Of a stretch of DNA of 49,155 nt, positions 1 through 13,584 are shown one piece after another. Numbering within the stretch: the stretch's first letter is position 1; each line of letters starts with the position of its first letter. The DNA comes from Limnohabitans sp. (GTDB lineage: Bacteria; Pseudomonadota; Gammaproteobacteria; Burkholderiales; Burkholderiaceae_C): assembly GCA_018882835.1 (NCBI GenBank), contig VERE01000020.1, positions 1-49,155 on the forward strand. Direction: 5' to 3'. The translations under genes and the position numbers were made by a program. Under the pieces are notes generated by a model. That model worked only from the letters and a program-made list of their open reading frames with translations. It was not told the origin of the DNA and did not search any database.

Positions 1-530
1 GGGTTGGCCTGCAAGGGCTCGAGCACGCCGCCCAGGCCGACGCCGCCCGACAGATGCACGTTCTTGCCGATCTGGGCGCAGGAGCCGACGGTGGCCCAGG
101 TGTCGACCATGGTGCCTTCGTCCACATAGGCACCGATGTTGACGTAGCTGGGCATCAGGATGGCGCCTTTGGCGATGTAGCTGCCGCGGCGGGCCACGGC
201 GGGCGGCACCACGCGAACGCCGCTGGCCTTCATTTCTGCTTCGTCAAGGTGTGCAAATTTGGTGGGCACTTTGTCATAAAAACCCAACTGGCCAGCCTTG
301 ATGACTTCGTTATCCTTCAGGCGGAAGCTCAGCAACACGGCTTTTTTGATCCACTGGTGGGTGGTCCATTGGCCCACACCCTGGCGGGTGGCCACACGCA
401 AGCGGCCCGCATTCAACTCGGCGATGACGTGATCGACCGCGTCCTGGATTTCTTTCGGGGCGGAGGCTGCAGACAGGCTGGCGCGCTGCTCCCAGGCGGC
501 ATCGATGATTTTTTCGAGTTGTTGGCTCAT
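1..530 (-). CDS. dapD: 2,3,4,5-tetrahydropyridine-2,6-dicarboxylate N-succinyltransferase, 3'-truncated by window edge
   Basis: Catalyses the succinyl-CoA dependent acylation of tetrahydrodipicolinate in the succinylase branch of lysine/diaminopimelate synthesis (cytoplasm). The first 176 codons are visible. The N-terminus begins [16 protein letters not shown]. It is followed by the helical N-domain and then the start of the left-handed beta-helix, where I read [36 protein letters not shown] and [15 protein letters not shown], all typical of DapD. The C-terminal hexapeptide coils lie outside the window. The ATG at 530 overlaps the dapC stop by 4 bases (ATGA), so the two genes are translationally coupled. 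The family assignment is firm; only the missing end cannot be judged. Confidence 0.95.
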   Translation of the reverse strand, partial: MSQQLEKIIDAAWEQRASLSAASAPKEIQDAVDHVIAELNAGRLRVATRQGVGQWTTHQWIKKAVLLSFRLKDNEVIKAGQLGFYDKVPTKFAHLDEAEMKASGVRVVPPAVARRGSYIAKGAILMPSYVNIGAYVDEGTMVDTWATVGSCAQIGKNVHLSGGVGLGGVLEPLQAN

Positions 531-1747
531 GGTGTGGTCTTGGAAAAGTTGGTTTGAACAAATTGAACAATGCGATGGGCGGCTTCCAGGCACTCGGCGG
601 TGTCCGCCACCAAGGCCATGCGAATGCGGCCTCGGCCCGGGTTGACGCCCTGGGCTTCCCGCGCCAGATAGCTGCCAGGCAAAACAGTGACATTGTATTG
701 AGCCAGCAAATCCCGTGCGAATGCCGTGTCATCGCCACCCGGAACGGCAGCCCACAGGTAAAACCCGGCATCGGGCAGGTGGACGTCCAGAACCTGCTGC
801 AAGACGGGGGTGACTTCGGCAAATTTCTGGCGGTACAGGGTGCGGTTGTCGATCACATGCTGCTCATCGTCCCAGGCCGCGATGCTCGCGGCTTGCACCA
901 TGCCGCTCATGGCGCTGCCGTGGTAGGTGCGGTACAAAAGGAAGGCTTTCATCAGGGCGGCGTCACCCGCCACAAAACCGCTGCGCATGCCCGGCACATT
1001 GCTGCGTTTGGAAAGGCTGGTGAAGGCGATCAGATTTTTGAAATCGTGCCGTCCCAGTTGGCTGGCGGCTTCCAGCCCGCCCAAGGGCGGCTCGTCGCGG
1101 AAATAAATTTCGCTGTAGCACTCGTCGGAGGCAATCACAAAGCCATGTTTGTCGCTCAGAGCAAAGAGCTTCTCCCATTCGCTCAAGGGCATGACCGCAC
1201 CGGTCGGATTGCCAGGCGAGCACACAAAGATCAACTGGGTGCGGGCCCAGACGCTATCGGGAACGCTGTCCCAATCCACCGCAAAGTTGCGCGACGCTAC
1301 GCTGGGAGCGTAATAGGGTTGCGCGCCTGCCAGTATGGCCGCACCTTCGTAAATTTGATAGAAGGGGTTGGGGCATACCACATAGGGCGTCACGCCATCG
1401 GCAAAGGCTTTGGGGTTGATGATGGTTTGCGTCAGCGCAAACAAAGCCTCACGCGAGCCATTGACCGGCAGAATTTGCGTGGCCGCATCCAGCGTCAGGC
1501 CATAGCGCCGCTTTAGCCAGCCCGCGCACGACTGGCGCAGGGCAGGGTCACCTGCCGTGGGCGGGTAAGCGGCCAGTGCCGAGAAGGCGCCGAGTAGCGC
1601 CTCCCGAACAAACGGTGGCGTGGCATGCCTTGGCTCGCCAATTCCCAGGCTGACCGGGGCATGGTGAGGCGAGGGCTTGACGGTGGCAAACAGCTGACGC
1701 AACCGCTCAAAGGGGTAGGGCTGCAAATGCGAGAGCAATGGGTTCAT
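527..1747 (-). CDS. dapC: succinyldiaminopimelate transaminase
   Basis: PLP-dependent fold-type I aminotransferase of 406 aa. It would convert N-succinyl-2-amino-6-ketopimelate to N-succinyl-LL-diaminopimelate with glutamate as donor. I see the N-terminal [19 protein letters not shown] typical of betaproteobacterial DapC, the substrate-loop LGIGEPRH (34-41), the SPGNPTG motif (177-183) and the PLP lysine K247 in [10 protein letters not shown]. An upstream in-frame ATG at 1798 would add 17 residues of no family character and overlap the divergent kinase start, so I chose 1747. It is followed by dapD with a 4-base overlap, which supports the succinylase-branch role. Confidence 0.93.
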   Translation of the reverse strand: MNPLLSHLQPYPFERLRQLFATVKPSPHHAPVSLGIGEPRHATPPFVREALLGAFSALAAYPPTAGDPALRQSCAGWLKRRYGLTLDAATQILPVNGSREALFALTQTIINPKAFADGVTPYVVCPNPFYQIYEGAAILAGAQPYYAPSVASRNFAVDWDSVPDSVWARTQLIFVCSPGNPTGAVMPLSEWEKLFALSDKHGFVIASDECYSEIYFRDEPPLGGLEAASQLGRHDFKNLIAFTSLSKRSNVPGMRSGFVAGDAALMKAFLLYRTYHGSAMSGMVQAASIAAWDDEQHVIDNRTLYRQKFAEVTPVLQQVLDVHLPDAGFYLWAAVPGGDDTAFARDLLAQYNVTVLPGSYLAREAQGVNPGRGRIRMALVADTAECLEAAHRIVQFVQTNFSKTTP

Positions 1748-1791
1748 GACTGCTATTATCCCAGCGACTTTCCTAGCCGCCTGGATCTCGC

Positions 1792-3576
1792 TTGACAACG
1801 CCCCGGACTTTTTCGCTCCCTGAGGATCGCCAAGCCTGGGCGATCCGGCTGAGGGCTGCCCGGCGCTTGAACTGGGCTGGTGTCAGCCTGCTGGCCCTGG
1901 GGTCCCTGAGCCTGTGGTTGTCTGGACAGGGGCGCGCGGCCGTTGGCGGTGGCTTGCTGGCCTTCTTATGGGCTTTCCTGAGCGAGCGGGCACACCGTCA
2001 AACCCAAGCCCTTCAGCAAGCCCAGGCTCGGGCCGAAGAACGGGCGCAGGCGGCCGAGCAAGCGCATGCTGCCAAGGCCGATTTTTTGGCCAGCATGAGC
2101 CATGAGATCCGCTCCCCCCTGAACAGCCTGATGGGCATGGTCGATTTGAGCCTGGCTTCCGAGCTGACCGACACCCAGCGCGACTACTTGACGGTGGCCC
2201 AGCAGTCCTCCCAGGTGGTGTTGAAGTTGATCGACGACATCCTGGACGATGCCCGGCTGCAGTCGGGACAGGTGCGTTTTGATAACCATGCGGTGAACCT
2301 GCAGCCCTTTGTGCAGCGCATCCTGCGCTCGCACGCCCTGGCCGCGCCGCGGCCCCATGTGCAGTTCGACCTGAAGTTGCAGGAAGGCTTGCCACACGCT
2401 GTGATGCTGGATGAATTGCGCGTCGAGCAGATCTTGAACAATTTGCTGAGCAATGCCGTCAAGTTCACCCAGGAGGGGTTCATCCGTTTGTCATTGACCA
2501 TGGATTCATCGACAGAGCGCGAAGCTGAACTGGTGTTCACTGTCAGCGACTCCGGGCCTGGCATCGCACCGGATCAGCATCAGCGCATTTTCGATGCCTT
2601 TGCGCAGGCCGAGCGTCCGGCAAACAGCCTGCACCCAGGCACGGGCCTGGGTTTGAGTATCAGCCGCCGATTGGCCCAGGGCATGCGAGGCCGGCTGGAA
2701 TTGCACAGCCAGCCGGCGCATGGGGCCAGCTTCGTTCTGAGCTTGCCACTGGTGCCGACCGATCCTCCCATTGTTGATGCGCAGCACCCTGTTCAGCCGC
2801 GCTCGGCCCCAGCGACAGTGACCGCACCCAAGGTGTTGCTGGTCGAGGACCAGCCAATGAACCAACAGGTTTGTTGCGCCATGTTGCAGCGTCTGGGTCT
2901 GCAGGCCAGTGTGGCCCACAATGGCGCAGAAGCTTTGGCCCTTTGTCAGTCGCAGCCTTTCGATGTCGTGTTGATGGATGTCCTGATGCCCGTCATGGAT
3001 GGCCTGGAAGCAACCCGTCAGCTGCGTGCATTGTGGGCTGCACAAGGACGAGGCACACTGCGAATCCTGGGCATGACAGCTCAGGTCCAGGCCCAGGAGC
3101 TGGCCCGCTGTCACGAGGCCGGCATGGATGCTTGCATGTCCAAACCGGTCTCGCTGCAACAACTCAGTGATGCTTTGGGCTTGCCTGTACAGCCCCCACC
3201 TTTGTCAAGAGGAGAGACCGTGGAAGACGACCAAGAACTCGATCTCGCGCGTGCCCTCGATTACGCGTTGGACCCCAGCGGCCTGCCCGCGCTCATCCAG
3301 ACTTTCAGGGAAAGCCTGACCACTTCGCGCAAGGCCTTGGACCTGGCCCTGCGCGAACACCATGCGCAGGAGGTCGTTCTGCAATTGCATGCTTTCAAGG
3401 GCTTCATGCCCATCTTTGCCGGCGCGAGTTTGTCGGAGGCCATCGTCGATCTGGAGCGGCTTGCCAAGACCGGCACCATGGCTTCGGTTCAAGCCACCTG
3501 GGCGGCCATGGCCCCACGCCTGGACCGGCTGGAATGGGAGCTGACCCGAACCCAGGAACGTTATCATCAGGGTTGA
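1792..3576 (+). CDS. membrane hybrid sensor histidine kinase with receiver and HPt domains
   Basis: 594 aa. There are two closely spaced membrane segments near residues 29-45 and 49-65 with almost no periplasmic loop. A short coiled-coil linker rich in Ala/Gln/Glu follows (66-95). The dimerisation/phosphoacceptor box is SMSHEIRSPLNS with H104. The N box is near 213-224, the G1 box DSGPGI at 253-258 and the G2 box GTGLGLSI at 283-290. A receiver domain follows (about 347-465) with acidic E352/D353, phospho-acceptor D396 and K451. A C-terminal HPt module carries LHAFKG with H533. This is the BarA/ArcB-type phosphorelay layout, so a separate response regulator must exist, but none is adjacent. 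The start is a TTG at 1792, the only reasonable start ahead of the membrane segments. It leaves 44 bp to the divergent dapC. The signal sensed is unknown. Confidence 0.9.
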   Translation: MTTPRTFSLPEDRQAWAIRLRAARRLNWAGVSLLALGSLSLWLSGQGRAAVGGGLLAFLWAFLSERAHRQTQALQQAQARAEERAQAAEQAHAAKADFLASMSHEIRSPLNSLMGMVDLSLASELTDTQRDYLTVAQQSSQVVLKLIDDILDDARLQSGQVRFDNHAVNLQPFVQRILRSHALAAPRPHVQFDLKLQEGLPHAVMLDELRVEQILNNLLSNAVKFTQEGFIRLSLTMDSSTEREAELVFTVSDSGPGIAPDQHQRIFDAFAQAERPANSLHPGTGLGLSISRRLAQGMRGRLELHSQPAHGASFVLSLPLVPTDPPIVDAQHPVQPRSAPATVTAPKVLLVEDQPMNQQVCCAMLQRLGLQASVAHNGAEALALCQSQPFDVVLMDVLMPVMDGLEATRQLRALWAAQGRGTLRILGMTAQVQAQELARCHEAGMDACMSKPVSLQQLSDALGLPVQPPPLSRGETVEDDQELDLARALDYALDPSGLPALIQTFRESLTTSRKALDLALREHHAQEVVLQLHAFKGFMPIFAGASLSEAIVDLERLAKTGTMASVQATWAAMAPRLDRLEWELTRTQERYHQG

Positions 3577-3595
3577 GGTTTTTCGCTGAAAAACC
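3577..3595 (+). terminator. hairpin right after the kinase stop codon
   Basis: GGTTTTT and AAAAACC form a 7-bp stem with loop CGCTG directly after the kinase TGA. There is no T-run after the stem, so it is at best a weak terminator or an mRNA 3'-end structure between the kinase and smc. Confidence 0.3.
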
Positions 3596-3633
3596 CACGA
3601 ATTGAATACCTAAGAATTCAAAAAAGGCTCGCG

Positions 3634-6600
3634 GTGCGTCTCACCTCCATCAAACTGTCCGGCTTTAAGTCGTTTGCTGAACCGACCAACTTCTTGCTTC
3701 CAGGCCAACTGGTGGGGGTTGTGGGCCCCAATGGCTGTGGCAAGTCCAACATCATGGACGCTGTGCGCTGGGTGCTGGGCGAGAGTCGCGCCAGTGAATT
3801 GCGCGGCGAGTCCATGCAGGACGTCATCTTCAATGGCACCAACACCCGCAAGCCGGCCAGCCGATCCAGTGTGGAATTGGTGTTTGACAATGCCGACCAC
3901 CGTGCGGGTGGGCAATGGAGTCAATTTGCGGAAATCGCGGTCAAGCGCGTGCTCACGCGGGACGGCACCAGCAGCTATTACATCAACAACCAGCCGGTGC
4001 GTCGCCGGGACGTGCAAGACGTGTTTTTGGGGACGGGCCTAGGCCCGCGCGCCTACGCCATCATTGGCCAGGGCACCATCAGCCGCATCATTGAGTCCAA
4101 GCCGGAAGAACTGCGCCTGTTCCTGGAAGAGGCTGCCGGCGTTTCCAAATACAAAGAGCGCCGCCGCGAAACTGAAAACCGCTTGAGTGACACCCGAGAG
4201 AATTTGACCCGTGTCGAAGACATCTTGCGCGAACTCAACAGCAACCTGGAAAAGCTGGAGAAGCAGGCCGAGGTCGCGCAGCACTATCACACCCTGCAAA
4301 ACGATGTCTCGCTGAAACAGCAACAACTGTGGTTTCTGAAACGCCGGGAGGCTGAAACAGATCAGGTGAGCCTTGCCACCCAGACCCAGAAAGCCATGAC
4401 GGACCTGGAGTCGCGCGTGGCCGACTTGCGCCACATCGAGGCTGACCTTGAAACCATTCGGCAGGCACACTATGCCGCTGGCGATCAGGTCAACCAGGCA
4501 CAAGGCCAGTTGTACGAAGCCAGTGCCGAAGTAGGGCGCCTGGAGGCTGAAATTCGATTCGTGGTCGAAGGCCGCCAGCGCGCCGAGCAACGCCTGGTGC
4601 AATTGCAAGAGCAGTTGGCCCAATGGGCCCAGCACCAGGAACAAGCCGAGACAGAGCTGGGAACGCTGGCGGAAACCGCAGAGCATGCAGAAGAACAAGC
4701 CGCTTTGTTAGCGGCCCAGGTGGAAGAGCAGGCGAGCCAAGTGCCTGTGCTGGAAGAGGCCTTGCGGCAGGCGCAACAGCGTGCCAATGACCAACGCAGC
4801 AGCGTGGCCCAGGTTCAGCAGCAGATCCAGGTGCTGGCCGCTGACCAGCGCAACATTGAAGAGCAGTCCCGACAGCTCAACCAGCGCCGCGAGCGGCTGG
4901 TCACCGACCGCCAGGCATTGGCCGCGCCCGACGAAACACGCCTGCAAGCTTTGCAGCAGCAGTGGGGTGAGGCCAAAGAGGCCGCCGAGGTGGCCGATGC
5001 CGTGCTGCATGAGTTGCAAGACAGCGTGCCCCAGCTCGATGAAGCGCGGCGGCTGGCCCAGCAAAGCTTGAACCAGGAGAGCTCACGACAAGCCGATTTG
5101 TCAGCGCGCCTCGAGGCCTTGCGCGCCTTGCAGGAAAAGGTCAAGACCGATGGCAAGCTGCAACCCTGGTTGTCCAAGCATGGCTTGGAAGGTTTGCAGG
5201 CCTTGTGGAGCAAGATCCACATCGAGAGCGGTTGGGAGAACGCCCTCGAGGCTGCTTTGCGCGAACGGCTGGGGTCATTGGAGGTCAGCCGGCTGGACAT
5301 GGTGCGTGCCTTTGCCAGCGATGCGCCGCCTGCCAAACTGTCGTTCTACAACTTGCCGTCGGCTGCACCGTCGCTGTCAGCGTCGGGTTTGCCACGTTTG
5401 GCCGACCTGCTGCGTCTGAACGATGCCGGACAAAAAGCCTTGTTGTCTGAATGGCTCACCGGTTGTTACACCGCAACCCACCTCGAAGAGGCGTTGGCGG
5501 CGCGTGCCCAATTGCAGCCCGGCGAGGTGATCTATGTGCCAGCCGGCCATGCCATCAGCGCTCACAGTGTCAGCTTTTATGCGCAAGACAGTGAGCAAGC
5601 CGGTTTGCTGGCGCGCGCGCAGGAAATCGAGAACCTGGACAAGCAACAAAAAGCCCAAACCCTGATTCACGAAGAGGCGCGTCATCTGTTGGTGCGCGCC
5701 GAAGCTGCTTACGCAGACGCTTCGCAACGATTGGTGAGCGCCCGTCGCGAGGCCAGTGAAGCCCAGGCGCAAGCCCATGCGCTGCAGGTCGAGACCTTGC
5801 GCCTGACCCAGTTGGCCGAGCAAACGCGGGCGCGCAGCGACCAGATAGCGGGAGACATGGCGGAGGTGGATGCCTTGCTGGAAGAGCTGCAAGAACGTCG
5901 CATTGCCGCCGAGGAAAGCTTCGAGTCTTTGGACATGCAACTGGCCGACAACCAGGAGCGTCATGCGCAACTGGATGAGCAGGTCATGAATGCCGAGCGC
6001 CTTCTCAACGACTGTCGCGAGCAGCTGCGCAGCCTGGAGCGGCAAATGCAAGAGGCCGATTTTGCGCGACGCACGCAAGCCTCCCGTGAAGCAGAGCTGA
6101 AGCGCACGCTGGACACGGCGGCGCAGCAATCCACAGCCCTCCATGCCGAAACCGGGCATGTGCAGGACGAGCTGACCCGCTTGAGTGATGCCGCTGCGAA
6201 AGCGGGCTTGCAAAGCGCCCTGGAGCTGAAGTCAGAGCGTGAAAAAGTGCTTGGCGCCAAACGCAGCGAATACGATGACCTGACCACCAAGTTGCGCGCC
6301 AGCGATGAGCGGCGCTTGCAATTGGAGCGCGAGCTGGACCCGATGCGCCAGCGCATCACCGAATTGCAACTCAAGGAGCAAGCGGCCCGCTTGGGCATGG
6401 CGCAATACGAGCAATTGTTGGCCGATGCCCAAGCCGATCTGGCGGCGGTGGCGCAATCGGTGGAGTCGCAGCAAGTTCGACTGAGCGGATTGCAGTCTGA
6501 AATTGACCGCTTGCATCGCGAGATTGCCGCGCTCGGTGCCGTGAACTTGGCTGCGCTGGACGAGCTGACCAGTGCGCGCGAACGCAAAACTTTCCTGGAC

Positions 6601-7149
6601 GCGCAATCGGCCGATTTGAACGAAGCGATGACCACCCTGGAAGACGCGATTCGCAAAATTGACGGCGAGACCCGCGAATTGCTGGGTGGAACCTTCAAAG
6701 TCGTGAACGAACATTTCGGCCGCATGTTCCCTGAACTGTTCGGTGGTGGCAATGCGCGCCTGGTGATGACTGGCGAGGAAATTCTGGACTCCGGTGTTCA
6801 GGTCATGGCGCAGCCTCCTGGCAAGAAAAACCAGACCATTCATTTGCTGTCAGGCGGTGAAAAAGCCCTGACAGCGATTGCCTTGGTGTTCGCCATCTTC
6901 CAATTGAATCCGGCGCCGTTTTGCCTGCTTGACGAAGTCGACGCGCCCCTGGACGATGCCAACACCGAGCGCTATGCCAAGCTGGTGTCCAGCATGGCAA
7001 AAGAAACTCAGTTCCTGTTCATTTCCCACAACAAGATTGCCATGGAAATGGCCGAGCAACTGATCGGCGTCACCATGCAAGAACAGGGCGTCTCCCGCAT
7101 TGTGGCGGTCGACATGGAGTCGGCTGTCTCCATGGCTGAAAACGCCTGA
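3634..7149 (+). CDS. smc: chromosome segregation protein SMC
   Basis: 1171 aa, the normal length for a bacterial SMC ATPase, which works with ScpA/ScpB in chromosome compaction and segregation. Walker A is GPNGCGKSN at 31-39. Long heptad-rich Gln/Glu/Ala coiled coils run through about 165-490 and 660-1000, separated by the hinge domain near 500-650. The C-terminal ABC signature LLSGGEK is at 1071-1077 and Walker B FCLLDEVDAPLDD runs 1096-1108 with D1100/E1101. The start is GTG at 3634, giving the classic N-terminus MRLTSIKLSGFKSF. It heads a co-directional run with zipA, ligA and def, the order seen in many betaproteobacteria. Confidence 0.97.
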   Translation: MRLTSIKLSGFKSFAEPTNFLLPGQLVGVVGPNGCGKSNIMDAVRWVLGESRASELRGESMQDVIFNGTNTRKPASRSSVELVFDNADHRAGGQWSQFAEIAVKRVLTRDGTSSYYINNQPVRRRDVQDVFLGTGLGPRAYAIIGQGTISRIIESKPEELRLFLEEAAGVSKYKERRRETENRLSDTRENLTRVEDILRELNSNLEKLEKQAEVAQHYHTLQNDVSLKQQQLWFLKRREAETDQVSLATQTQKAMTDLESRVADLRHIEADLETIRQAHYAAGDQVNQAQGQLYEASAEVGRLEAEIRFVVEGRQRAEQRLVQLQEQLAQWAQHQEQAETELGTLAETAEHAEEQAALLAAQVEEQASQVPVLEEALRQAQQRANDQRSSVAQVQQQIQVLAADQRNIEEQSRQLNQRRERLVTDRQALAAPDETRLQALQQQWGEAKEAAEVADAVLHELQDSVPQLDEARRLAQQSLNQESSRQADLSARLEALRALQEKVKTDGKLQPWLSKHGLEGLQALWSKIHIESGWENALEAALRERLGSLEVSRLDMVRAFASDAPPAKLSFYNLPSAAPSLSASGLPRLADLLRLNDAGQKALLSEWLTGCYTATHLEEALAARAQLQPGEVIYVPAGHAISAHSVSFYAQDSEQAGLLARAQEIENLDKQQKAQTLIHEEARHLLVRAEAAYADASQRLVSARREASEAQAQAHALQVETLRLTQLAEQTRARSDQIAGDMAEVDALLEELQERRIAAEESFESLDMQLADNQERHAQLDEQVMNAERLLNDCREQLRSLERQMQEADFARRTQASREAELKRTLDTAAQQSTALHAETGHVQDELTRLSDAAAKAGLQSALELKSEREKVLGAKRSEYDDLTTKLRASDERRLQLERELDPMRQRITELQLKEQAARLGMAQYEQLLADAQADLAAVAQSVESQQVRLSGLQSEIDRLHREIAALGAVNLAALDELTSARERKTFLDAQSADLNEAMTTLEDAIRKIDGETRELLGGTFKVVNEHFGRMFPELFGGGNARLVMTGEEILDSGVQVMAQPPGKKNQTIHLLSGGEKALTAIALVFAIFQLNPAPFCLLDEVDAPLDDANTERYAKLVSSMAKETQFLFISHNKIAMEMAEQLIGVTMQEQGVSRIVAVDMESAVSMAENA

Positions 7150-7165
7150 AAAGGAATCGCGATCT

Positions 7166-10901
<3,736 letters not shown>

Positions 10902-10905
<4 letters not shown>

Positions 10906-11795
10906 TGTCTTGGAAATTCATTGACACGTCCTTGTTGCGCGTGGGCTACCAAGAGTGGAACCCGGGGGCCAAGCGCACCATGGTGCTGATGCACGGTTGG
11001 CCTGACAGCCCACGCTGCTGGACGGCCATGGTGCCCACTTTGGTGAATGCGGGCTTTCACGTGATCGCCCCGGCCTTGCGCGGTTTTAATCCCACCACGT
11101 TTTTGCGTGCGGACACGCCCCGCACGGGTCAATTGGCAGCGCTGGGGCGAGACCTGGTCGAGTTTGTGCACGCACTGGAATTGCACCGTCCGATTTTGGT
11201 CGGGCATGATTGGGGCGCCCGCGCGGTGGCCAATGCGTGTGGCTTGCAACCGGGCATTGCCAGTCATCTGGTGATGCTGGCGGTGGGCTACGGAACCAAT
11301 ACGCCCGGCCAGACCCTGTCGCTGGAGCAAGCACACAACTACTGGTACCACTGGTACATGGCCACGCCGCGGGGCGAGCAAACAGTGCGGGAAGACGGCA
11401 GAGCTTTTTCCCGAAAGATGTGGGACTTGTGGGCGCCGGCAGGGTGGTACGCACCCGAAGAGTTCGAGGCCACAGCCGATGCCTTTGACAACCCCGATTG
11501 GGCACCAATCGTGCTGCATTCCTATCGCCACCGCTGGGGGCATGCGCCTGGCGACCCAGCCTACGCACTTGACGACCAAACTTTGAATCCGGCCCCTGTG
11601 CTGTCGGTCCCCACCTTGGTCTTGCATGGTGCGGTTGACACCGTCAATGCGCCCTCGGGCTCGGCTGACAAAGAGCATTTCTTCACCGGGCCCTACCAAC
11701 GCAGCTTGCTGCAAGGCGTGGGCCATTTCCCGCAGCGCGAAGCGCCGCAGCAAGTCGCACAAGCCTTGCTGGATTTTGTCCGTACCCATGCATGA
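10902..11795 (+). CDS. alpha/beta hydrolase, epoxide hydrolase / haloalkane dehalogenase type
   Basis: 297 aa. The oxyanion-region motif HGWPDS is at 31-36. The nucleophile elbow VGHDWGA carries aspartate D103 instead of serine, the hallmark of epoxide hydrolases and haloalkane dehalogenases. A cap region rich in Trp/Tyr runs about 130-200, and the catalytic His is H275 in GVGHFPQ. It would open epoxides or hydrolyse carbon-halogen bonds through an ester intermediate; the substrate is not predictable. The start ATGATG overlaps the def stop, with GGAGGG upstream. The next gene follows after 12 bp, so it is co-transcribed with both neighbours. Confidence 0.85.
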
Positions 11796-11807
11796 GGTCA
11801 CACCGAC

Positions 11808-12602
11808 ATGAACACCGCTTTTTCTCCTCAACAGACAGCTGCTTGCCTGCTGCCCGCTTGGCAAAGCCATGGCTGCGTGAATATTTTGCCGGAGCCTTTG
11901 CGGCCTGCCGACCGTGCCCAGGCCTACCAAGCCCAGTGGGCGCTTTGGGACGCCTGTGGCGAGCCTGGCATCGGTTGGAAAATCGCCGCCACCAGCCAAG
12001 CCGGCCAACAGCACATTGGCGTCAGCGGTCCTTTGGCAGGGCGCTTGTTGGCTTCTCGCTGCCATTCGCCCGGCTCGGTCATTTCGTTGCAAGGCAACCG
12101 CATGCGGGTGATTGAAGCCGAGTTCGCTTTTCGGCTGGGGCGCGATGTCACCGGCACCGCTGCCCAACCCCTGGCAGTACAGGAAGTCATGTCTGCGGTC
12201 GCCGACCTGCACCTGGCCATCGAAATTCCGAATTCGCGGTATGCAAACTTTGTCACTGCCGGAGAGGGCGCCTTGATTGCCGACTTCGCCTGCGCATGCC
12301 ATGTGGTTCTGGGCGAAGCGGTGCAACAGCCCTGGCGCTCGCTAGATTTGGCCGCCCATCAGGTCAGTGCGCTGGTGAATGGCGTCACCGTCGCCCAGGG
12401 GCAAGGTGCCAATGTGCTGGGTGACCCGCGCTGGGCGCTGACCTGGCTGGCCAATGAGTTGATCGGGCAGGGCCGCTGCTTGAAGGCTGGCGACACAGTG
12501 ATCACCGGCACCTGCGTGGTGCCCGTGCCGGTGCAAGAAGGCGATGCCGTCACTGTTGACTTTGGCAACTTGGGAACGCTCTGTGTGACCCTGTCCGACT
12601 GA
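11808..12602 (+). CDS. 2-keto-4-pentenoate hydratase family protein
   Basis: 264 aa, the usual size for the MhpD/XylJ hydratase and 4-oxalocrotonate decarboxylase family (fumarylacetoacetase superfamily). I see GWKIAATS around K58, the metal-binding pair E103/E105 in VIEAEFAFRLGRD, and the C-terminal GDTVITGTCVVPVPVQ block. Members act on 2-hydroxyalka-2,4-dienoates made by meta-cleavage of catechols. Here the neighbour is an epoxide-hydrolase-like enzyme and no ring-cleavage dioxygenase is adjacent, so the true substrate is open. GAGGT about 10 bases upstream supports the ATG at 11808. Confidence 0.82.
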   Translation: MNTAFSPQQTAACLLPAWQSHGCVNILPEPLRPADRAQAYQAQWALWDACGEPGIGWKIAATSQAGQQHIGVSGPLAGRLLASRCHSPGSVISLQGNRMRVIEAEFAFRLGRDVTGTAAQPLAVQEVMSAVADLHLAIEIPNSRYANFVTAGEGALIADFACACHVVLGEAVQQPWRSLDLAAHQVSALVNGVTVAQGQGANVLGDPRWALTWLANELIGQGRCLKAGDTVITGTCVVPVPVQEGDAVTVDFGNLGTLCVTLSD

Positions 12603-12605
12603 GCC

Positions 12606-13517
12606 TCACTTGCGGGGGTCGCCGCTGGGCCCCCAGATGGATTCTGGACGTGTCGCCTCGGGCCTCACGAAATTGCGCCCTTGCTCGACCTGTGCCAAAA
12701 ATTCCGCCAGAAACTGATTGAACCATTGCGGCTCTTCCAGGTTGATGGCGTGGCCGCTGCCGGGCAACATCGCCAGGACGGCAGTGTGAATGGTGCGCTT
12801 GAGCAGCAAGGAAGGCTCCAGGCAAGGCTCGTCTTCGTCGCCCGTCATGACCAGCGTGGGCACATTGATGCGGGCGATCTGGTCGGTCAATGCATAGAGG
12901 CTGGGCCGTTCCCCTTGGTAGCCCCAGGAGGTCAGGGCTGAGCCCTGTGCGGAATGCTCCGCCAGGTGCCGATTGAATTCGGCATACCCGCGCGGGTCTT
13001 TGGCTTTGAACTGTAAGCGTGAGGGCCCCATGCCATAGGTGTCGGCCAGATGTTGCGAGCCCTTGGCCTGGATTTCCTGGGACAGGACTTTGGACTGGGC
13101 CTTGAAGCCCTCGTAAACCGCCGGGTGCGATCCTGTGCCACAACCCGCCAAGGTCAGTGACAGTGCGCGAGATGCTGCGCCTTGAGTGCCATGGTGCAAG
13201 CCAAAGTGCAGGCAAGCAAACGCACCCATCGACAGCCCCACCAGGTGAGCCTGTTGCAAATCAAGACAGTCCATCAGGCAGCGGATATCCTGCCAGACGC
13301 GCTCTTGAGAATAAGCGCTGCCAGCGCTGGGCACATCCGAGGGCGTGTAGCCTCTCGCGCTGTACACAATGCATCGGTAACGCCTTGAAAAAAAACGAAT
13401 TTGTGGCTCCCAGCTGCGATGGTCGCCCGCAAATTCATGGACAAAAACAAGAGGCTTGCCGGTACCCGCTTCTTCGTAGTAAAGCCGAACGCCGTCGTCA
13501 GTCGTTACAAATGGCAT
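12606..13517 (-). CDS. alpha/beta fold hydrolase with serine nucleophile
   Basis: 303 aa. The nucleophile elbow is VGLSMGA with S96, the acid probably lies in TGDEDEP, and the catalytic histidine is H256 in GSGHAINLEEP. The N-terminus MPFVTTDDGVRLYYEEAGTG is typical of 3-oxoadipate enol-lactonase or meta-cleavage-product hydrolase relatives, but these names are not specific. The C-terminal 25 residues (Pro/Arg rich) look like an unstructured tail. It is convergent with the hydratase gene, with only 3 bp between the stops, and divergent from the exported CMD-like gene. Function beyond ester or C-C hydrolysis is unassigned. Confidence 0.82.
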   Translation of the reverse strand: MPFVTTDDGVRLYYEEAGTGKPLVFVHEFAGDHRSWEPQIRFFSRRYRCIVYSARGYTPSDVPSAGSAYSQERVWQDIRCLMDCLDLQQAHLVGLSMGAFACLHFGLHHGTQGAASRALSLTLAGCGTGSHPAVYEGFKAQSKVLSQEIQAKGSQHLADTYGMGPSRLQFKAKDPRGYAEFNRHLAEHSAQGSALTSWGYQGERPSLYALTDQIARINVPTLVMTGDEDEPCLEPSLLLKRTIHTAVLAMLPGSGHAINLEEPQWFNQFLAEFLAQVEQGRNFVRPEATRPESIWGPSGDPRK

Positions 13518-13584
13518 GCTGTCTCCGATGTCTGAGGATCAACTTGGCAGTATATTGGGGCGATTGTCAAAAGGGTGCCACCTC

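Noticed and set aside
3577..3595. Considered as a strong intrinsic terminator
   Set aside because: No T-run follows the stem, so only a weak hairpin is listed.
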